NCBI GenBank assembly: GCA_918807975.1
Contig: OU964929.1
Location: 13,533,197 to 13,597,196 of the forward strand
DNA: 64,000 bases
Origin: Aplidium turbinatum
Taxonomy: Eukaryota > Chordata > Ascidiacea > Aplousobranchia > Polyclinidae
Direction of reading: 5' to 3'
The notes under the pieces were generated by a model. That model was given only the letters and a program-made list of their open reading frames with translations. It did not search any database and had not been told where the DNA came from. Within the stretch, counting starts at the first letter, position 1, and each line of letters starts with the position of its first letter. The position numbers were made by a program, and so were the translations under genes. Shown here one piece after another: positions 34,501 through 43,500 of this stretch.

Positions 34501-37500
34501 AGTTTGGCGGTAACTGATTGTAGTCATAATAGCCGAATTAAATCTACACAGACGATTGCACTCGGGTCTAAAGCGGCGTTCTACAATGGTGAGCTAGTTC
34601 TGAAAATTCAAAGTTCAACTGAACTTGTTAACTTAATGCAATGAATCACTGAACCTTCGATGTACAGATTGTCGCCATAAAAAAATCAACTTTCAACGTA
34701 AAATGAATAGAAAAAAATATGAGAAATTATGAACACAATTACGTGATAATTTTCTAACTGAAAAAAAGTGATCAAGCAGCCACAAGACAAGTATAAAACA
34801 GCCAGCCGGACCTCGTTAATCCGACCAACTACTCAAATAGCAAAATCCGTCATTTTTACAATGATTCAACGTCTCAGTGTAAAAATGACGGATTTTGTTG
34901 TCTAGGAGCATTGTGTCTAACAAGAACGAATGGACGAGGTTGTTCGATGAAAATAAAGAAGGGTGAAGAGTTTAAAAAAACAGTTGTAAAAGGTTTGTGT
35001 CAGATAGAAATCCCTTTTAAACCGGTTATGATCACCGAGGTCTGGCTGTATATTTCGGCAATGCAAATTTACACTTTCGGACATCCAGAAATAAAAGTAT
35101 CTTTTGGAATGTCAGAGTCCAGATGCATTAACGGGAAAAACAAAAAAATTAAAGAAAAATTAACCATCCAAAAATAACCACAATCATATTTGCCGTGCAT
35201 AAGTTACGTAAGATTAAAATTGCTTCGGTCAGTGGCTACCGAGCCACGTGCGGAAAAATTTTTGAATTTATTTTTACCGGTAAACCATCGTCAATCGGTG
35301 GCTGACTGTTTTTTCCTATCTTGTCAACCTTATCGAGTGGGTGGGCAGGTGGCCGAGTCGGTGAGAACGTTGGTACGACGTTCCAAAGGAATGTTCTTAA
35401 AGCGCAAGACACTTAAAAAAAGCTTAAAGATGAACACTACTGTATTGGCCTCTTTGCCTTTCCATCTATTTAGTCAGAAACTCTAAAACCGGGCATTAGG
35501 CTGGACCATGGCCACTTGGAAATGCGGCCTGATTTGTCACATTTTGCAGATTTTGATTACCGCTCCTGCTAGTGTTTGATTGACATTTTCTGAGATGTTT
35601 TTACTTTTTGCTGTCTCTTAATGATATAAAAAAATTTTGTTGCCTTGGGGAAGCAGTAGCAAATGAGAAAAAATAAGTTGAAAAACGCTGAATCAGACTG
35701 TTATTGAAAATTAACAGTCTGACTAAAATCCTCGACATCAAATCGTCTTTGTTTTTCAACATCTGATGATGTTAAAACCTATTGTGTCATCTGGGAAAAA
35801 CAGTAAAGACAAAAAAACATAGTTAAAAAAAAATTATGTTAACAGTAGAGATGTACCGATATATCGGTATCGGCATCGGTATCGGTGATATCGGCCATTT
35901 TTTAAGTATCGGTATCGGCAAAATTTGGCCGATACTGTGGCCGATACTAAACACGTAAAAAAAGGCGTTTGCTGCGGATTTTTTGCAGAAGCAAATATAT
36001 AGATTTTTTTAAAGTGGTAACTAACGTCACATTGAAGTAGAAAAATAACAACCTTTTCAATTTTTTGATACCTCACACTCCCATGACTTCATGCGCGCAG
36101 TGCCGCGCACCTTTTGGCATTGTTTGCTTACAGTGATTCTTTCACTCAAACAAAACGTTTTGTTTCAGCAGTTTTGCGTTGTTCGATTCTTAAGTTGTGA
36201 AGGAGGCTCAATTTCTCCAATATTTATCATTTGTGTTCCTTTTTTCTCTCAACAAAGGATAAAACCAGGCCAAGACTACCCAGGTGGCGGGAATTTGTAG
36301 TTTTGCATCGTTTTTGTGTTGCTGGACGTTTGAGGGACCCGTGTGGCTTGGTTGTTTTTGGTGGGCTGGTTCTGTCAGTTTATGATTTGGCTTCCGCCTT
36401 TCGTTGTGGTGGACTCACCAGGCTTGAACAAAGTCGTGGCGGAGTGGGTGGGCTCGGCGTGGGGGCGGTGGGACTGCGAATCTTCACTGAACTAATCAAT
36501 AAGTGGTCTTGTTGCACCTGGGATGGGGCCTCATTGTAAGGGGGGAGTGTCCTTCCCTGCTGTCGGCATGGGCGCTCACTGGTGCGGCGGGCTGTTGCGA
36601 TTCGCTGGCCATAACGGTGTAGCTTCCACGCTAGCCATTTAGACCATCCAATCAACTATATGTTTCTCGGCAGCCGTTTTGTAGCAAGAATTGACATCGA
36701 CAAGAATTGAAATGGCTAGTGTGGAAGCTGCATCGTTGTGGTTGGTGGGTCACGGCAGCTCGCTGTGCTGGTGAGTGCTCAGCCTTGTGCTGGTGGCCGG
36801 GGGAGACGCTCCTTTCTTCGCAATGAGGTTGTCATCTTGGGCGCAACGGGACCATTTTGATTGGTTTGGTGAGGATTCGTGGTCCCATTGCTTCCTTTTT
36901 GGTCCTACTTATTTTGCCGTGACATTTTTTGGGCTTGGTGAGTTTGTTGCGGCTAAGGGTGGAAGTTAATTTGCCGACTGGTGGAGCCGGCTTGCTGGGG
37001 GCAGCCGAGTTGCATGGGTTTTGAGTGTTTGGCGGGGTGGGAGCGATGCAGAATTGTGCATTTTTGCTACCTGGGTAGTCTTGGCCTGGCAAAAGCTTTT
37101 CAACCAAACGAAAAGCGCCCTTAGGTTGCACATTACTTGTCGAATAGTTTTTGTACGACTACACAAATCACTTGGTCTACATTTTACATCTTATTATCAA
37201 TTATGATAGCCTATTTGGAGAGTTTGCGCAAACACTTTTTTTCAGAAACCCCAATTATGATGTAGGCTACGGTAATGTTTCTTCCCTTATACCCCAATCC
37301 TCAATTACGGTGGCCTTTCATTACTAAAACCTACTATTATGACACAGCAATGCGGTTGAGATTGGATTCTTGAATCTTTAATAAATTACGCCAATTGAAA
37401 GCTTGTTTTAAGAGTTTTATGCAAATAAGGTAAAACTTAGCATTTGATATAATTCCTTGCAAATACCAAAATTGCTTCTTTTTGTAACACCAAAGTATCG

Positions 37501-40500
37501 GCCAAAATATCGGTATCAGTATCGGTATCGGCCTAAAAAAGTGATATCGGTATCGGGATCGGTATCGGCCAAAATATTGGTATCGGTACATCTCTAGTTA
37601 ACAGTCGCCCAAAGTTGGAAAAGTCTGGAAATTTCTGCAACATGTGATAAATCAGGCCGTATCTTTAGGTAGCCATGGCTGGACATGACAAAATACTGGT
37701 GGATAAACCAAACATTCCATTATTACAAAAAAAGTGAACAGACTGTAGTTCCATGATGGAAAATTGCAGTGAGATTTGTTGGGAAACCACTGATCGAGGG
37801 ATTCCAGACAACAAAATCCGTCATTTTATAATAACATAATGGATTCCATAATGTTATATAAACACAATGGATTTTGTTGTTCGGAAATCACGTCGACCAA
37901 TGATCACATTGCAAAGCAAAGCAAATCAGCCTTTTTTGACAACGATTTTAAGTCCTGTGGCGTTGAATCAATGCAAAAAAAACTAATTTGCTGCTAGGTG
38001 AATGCAAAAATGAATTGCACATTGATGTAACTTGCTGTGAAGCAACATGGACAGCAAATGACAAGTAAACACTAGCATGCAATTACCGCCATGCAAACCT
38101 CAACCAGGAATCATGATTCAGTAAATACCGTTGTTTTTAAGTCAGTGCAACGTAAAAACAATGGACTTTTTTCGAATCTATAAAATACAACCTTTGCAAC
38201 GACACACAGACATTGATTTGCAGAAGCAACTAATTGGCACAAGACGACAGAAACCAGCTTGCAAAATCTGTCCTTTTTTACAATGATTCGATGTCTGCGG
38301 ACGTTGAATCAATGTAAAAAAGGTGATTTCACCACTTGGAAACAATCAAAGCATGACAGCAGCCGCTTTCGAATTGCTACTCGCAGCACACCTTGGTTGG
38401 CCGTCTCCGACGAGTGTCCGTCATCAACTGGCATGCTTTTCGGCCGCGGCGCTTCTTTAAAAGAAGAGCTCGGGTGGAAAGTTGACTCTGAAGAGCGCTC
38501 ATTGCGCCTCAAGTGGGGGTGGTGCGGGCTATCGCCTACCGTCAGTGGCGTGGTGGAGCTGAGATGGTCCATTGATGCCGATGTTCCGACTTTTGTAGGT
38601 TTTAGCAAAGAACCTTGTATGGTGGGAGGGTTCTCCCACAAAGGATTTTTGCCTTTGTCTCGTTTCGAGCCGTTCGAGCCACGCTCGTGATGATGCTTTA
38701 TTTTGTCAACTGTTGGATGAAAGCGCACACGAAAATCGTTAATCGATTCCACTTATGCAAAGGATGCTGCCAAAACAAGAGAATCTGTAAAACGGCCGAT
38801 GCATTTCTTGGATTCTATTGTTTTGGGATTACCATGCAATATTGTGTTAAATTCAAAGGTAAACGCAATACAAAAGTGAACTGTGGTCATGTGCAATAAA
38901 CGTGTGAAGTGAACCCAATGCCAAATAAGGGGGCGTTGCTTGCAATAATAGACTGAGCACTTTTACTGTAGAATTGCAGTACACAAATGTCAAACAACGT
39001 TGCAATGAAATTTAACTACCCAGACAATAAAATCCGTCACATTTACATTGATTCAACGTCTGTTGAAGATGGTGGATTTTACTGTCTGGACAGTGTCTTA
39101 AATTCTTGAACAAAGTTCAAGAAACGCGACAATGGTTCCCATATTGCAATAACCTGTAATATGAACCTTTCAACCATGGCGACTTCCTAAGAGTCACCAT
39201 CAGTGGTGAACAAAAATGTAGCACAAGATTAGAGAAAGTGCTAAAACGTGAACTCTTGAAAGCAAGGCCATGTGATTCAAGCAAACGAAAGGCTCAAGTG
39301 CACATTAACTTCAAATCAATCGCAATGATGATATGAAGCGAAAATTCTTGTTATGGCAATGCAGGAGCTATCATGCAGATTGACAGAGAAATATAACAGT
39401 GCAGCAAGTACCAGTCAAATCACGTCTTGTTTTCATTTACATAGTGACGCGCTGTTGCTATGTAAAAACATACGTCGTGATTTGTTTCAATCGAAGGAAG
39501 TCACAGATTCCCAGGAGAAATTGCAACTCTAACTGAATTCTGCAGGTAGGGCCAAGGAATGTGGAGGAATTAGGAAATTTAAGGGTTTCTTTAAAATGAA
39601 TTTCTAAGTCCAAAAGAATTTTACGTTTTTCGAGCTAGTACCCTAACTACCCTATACAATGTTTTGCCATGTGGAAGGTTTGACTTAAAAACATAGTTAA
39701 GCAATCCGACTTCAAACAATGTTTGCACACGTGTGAATTCATGACAACAAAAGAATATGGCAAAAAAATAGTGCTCATGCGGAGTAGGTATTCGGCATTC
39801 CAGGTCGCACTGAGGCTTTGCTTGCTCTTGCGACTGGAACAGCAAGTCCTTTCAAAGAAGCAACTTTCATGGCAGGATATAGCCGTTACAGCCCAGTGGT
39901 AAGAACTTTATATGAAAAAACGTGAAACTCAGGCAACTTTAATTTATCCGCCACTTCTAGAAAGGCCATTTGTTGACTGGTTTTCAAGATGTTGTAGTTG
40001 CCATCAGTTATACCGGACTTGTGAAAATTAGTTTTGAAAATATTTAAAGTTTCTGGTGAAAAGCAAACTTGTAGTGCAAAAATTCAACTGGATAAGAATT
40101 GACCCTTCTACTGTGGGCAGAAAAGCGGAGTTTCATGTCCCGTAATCTAAAGTTCCTGCCTAACAGGTAACAATCATCAGGTGGTAAACTGTAAACTGCG
40201 TAGAATAAGCACACAGCAGCTAAAAAATAAACATCCAAACAATATACAGCGGAAAGTAACTATGCAAATCACCTGCGTTTGAATCGGAACGTTTTTTCTT
40301 TCCAGTAAATATCCCGCTAATCCCGCCTGTTCTTTTGGTTTGTTCATCAAAAATAGAATCAACACTCCCTAACACTTTATTGGCTTTGGGTAATTGTTGA
40401 GGCTGCAACATAAGAACAAGTTCGATATCGATGCCGCTCATTCATTTATAAGTCAACTTGGAAAGCAGTTGTAAACATAAAACATCAACAATTCTTTTGA

Positions 40501-43500
40501 TACTTTGAAAAACGTACTACAAGCCCCCAAGAATTGTTTCTCCAACACAAAAACCTGTTGTATGAGATTTTCACAGACACCTAGCAACTGTAACATCATC
40601 CGAAAGATCTCTGCAATGTAATTAGTTTTTCCACAATGGATTATGCCGACTGAAGTGAAAACGAAGAAAGGATTACAGGTCAGTTATTGCACACCATTCA
40701 TACCTTCGATGGGCGAAGTATTGAATATATTCGAGAAGTCTTTGCTTTCGCCCGCTTGGTACCGTATTGGTAGAGAAAAGATTGTAAAGCGTCTTGCTTC
40801 ACGTTTCTGCAAAGGGAAAGTGAATTCCTCATTATAAGCTTCGCTGATTGATAAAAGCAAACAAAATAATCAAGCGCAACGAACACAGTCTTCCAAGCCG
40901 CACTGAATTAATATTGCAAGTCGCAATTTGCTGTCAATACTAAATATAACGATCTGAAGAAAACACACGATTCTGAACGCCGATCCCAGAAATTAAAATG
41001 CAAGTCAAATTTGAATGAGAATGTAAGGTATATTGATTTGCAGACAAAGCTGACACAGAGTGGTGTATTATCAATCTTACATTCGAGTTTGCTCGAGATC
41101 GTCAGAACCAGTCGTTTGTCTGAAACAAAACAGCTCTATTAGTGAGTGTGGACTGTGGAGTGACGTCACCGTCAAACATCACGGTCCTTCAACACCTTTC
41201 CCAACGATAAAAGCAAGAACAATGGTAAATTGCTGTTTAAGCTCAAGAACAACGGAGGAATCTTTAGATGCAGGGATGTGCGACGTAACTCATTTTTCAT
41301 TACGTCATAAGCGTATCCGGAACGCAAGAGAAATACAACATGCGATATACCTGCACGTCAATGAACGGGAAGGGGTGGTGAAAAAGCGGAGTCTGGTTTA
41401 AAACGTGCATAAACAAGCTATAATAATCCGTTTCGGTTTCACAGATGTTCGCACATAGTCAAACACTTTGTACACAAGACAGACAAATGTGCTTCAGTTT
41501 TACATATATACTTTTCCCAAACAGCAAATCAGCCCCTTTTGCATTTACCAAAAGCTGGCAGACATTGAATGCAATGAGGAAATTGAAAGTTGAAAACGAT
41601 GTAAAAACGCAATGAAAAAGAAAAGTAATTTTTTGGTTGGATCAACATTCAACAATCAACATCTTAAAGCCGCTCGGAGGTGCAAGCTACAGCAGTGGAT
41701 ACGTACAACATATCACTAAGGGTTGGCATGATGATTTCGTCCACGATCCGTATGTCAGATTGTTGGTCCAAGTTAATAGCGTGCTGTAATTTCTCGTCGC
41801 CAAATAAACTGCCGAGACCTTGCTCGCGCTTCATTCGATACAGAGACAACTGATTTCGAATCTGCAAGAAAAGCGTGATTCAAAGATCTTAATCAAAAGT
41901 TTACTTTTCTTCTCATTTGTTGATTGATTGAAGTGTAAAAAAAGTGATTTGGACGCTTCATTCATTGCAGTGGAAGACAACGTTCATATCAAATCCGAAA
42001 GTCTCTTTTGATACAAGCAGATCATGAAATAGTCCTACTAGCTGTTGTTTCCATCCAACTTTCATATCTCAACCTGCAAACATAATGAGGGGTCCTAGAT
42101 AGCAAAATCCCTCTTTTTTAAAAAATTATATTTTTGGAATTTACTTTTATACACTGTAGCAAAATCCGTCCTTTTGAAGAGAATTTTGGAAGCTGGGATA
42201 TATTACTGTCAAAAGTCCATTTTTACGTCGATTTAACGGAAAACGACGATCTTTTTATTGTGAGACTGAGACGGACAACATCAAACTTACCTCTGTGGTT
42301 GCAACCTGGACAGCAGGATCGAACACCCCTCTGAGTGTGTCTTCTGATGGGTTCTTTGCCGACAAAGCCGATTCTGAAACCACACACAACGTGTCGCTTT
42401 GAGGCCATCATGTGGGCTCGTTAAGATGTGAAGTAAGAACCAGACAACTGGTCAGTTTAACGGAAATTTAACATTAAACGACATAGATATAGTGAAAAAC
42501 TAACAGTGTTACTTCTACTTGGGAATTCAATTTCCCATGTTCAGATATGCATGTTGGAAAGTCACTAAATCAAAAACTACAGGTGCTTATGTGTCTGCAA
42601 TAAGTCTATTAGCGTAATATAAATCTTGTGGACAAAGCAGTTCAACATAATTGACTGCAACATGAGCAACTTACGTATGCTTCGGCTGATACCTTCGTCA
42701 ACGGTAACTCTGAAAGGCTACAGAAAAAAGAAAGCACAAGTCAATGCCTGCTGGTGTCATGACCGGAAGCAATATCTACTCAGCTAACAAAGCATGCCTT
42801 TTTACATTAATTTTAACGTTTACAGACGTTGAATCAAGGAAAAGGACAGACTGCCAGCTGAGCACTGGCCAGTCCACAACTGTTCTTCTGTTTAAGTTTA
42901 TTTTGCAAAGTCATCTGGTAGTGCTGAACCAAAATCTAACTTTTTAGATCTTACGACGTAATGTGAATAGCACAACTGCACTACGCTACGATACTTTGGA
43001 AGAATAACGGATTCTTGAAAATATGTTAAATGAGTCTTATAAAATTCTGAAAATTAAGATATACCGGGCAATACACACGAAACAGGGTGCTGCGTATTGT
43101 GCATGGGAGTACATCGTATGCATTTGTACCGATTATGAGCAAAGCCATTACACACAGAACAGTCATAAAACAGTTAATTTATTAGCCTTGTGAATCAAAT
43201 GCTCAATGTTCAATTCACGCCGAAAGTTGTCTCAAGAACGAACAAGAGATACGACGGCCTTACGTTGCTTTGTCAGAACTATCATTTGTAAAACACTTGC
43301 CCCATGTGCTTGCGAAAGGTAAAAGTGAGACACTTACAGCATTGGATGCAAGATACGCTCTGTAAATGACGTCACCGTGTTTCACCATGTCCTTCGAGCT
43401 TGATAGCAGCTTGTAGTTGTCCACGCTGACTGACAAAAGCTAAAAAACAAATTGTAAGCTGGTGATGATCTCAGGTAAGCCAACAAAAGTTATGTATTTT

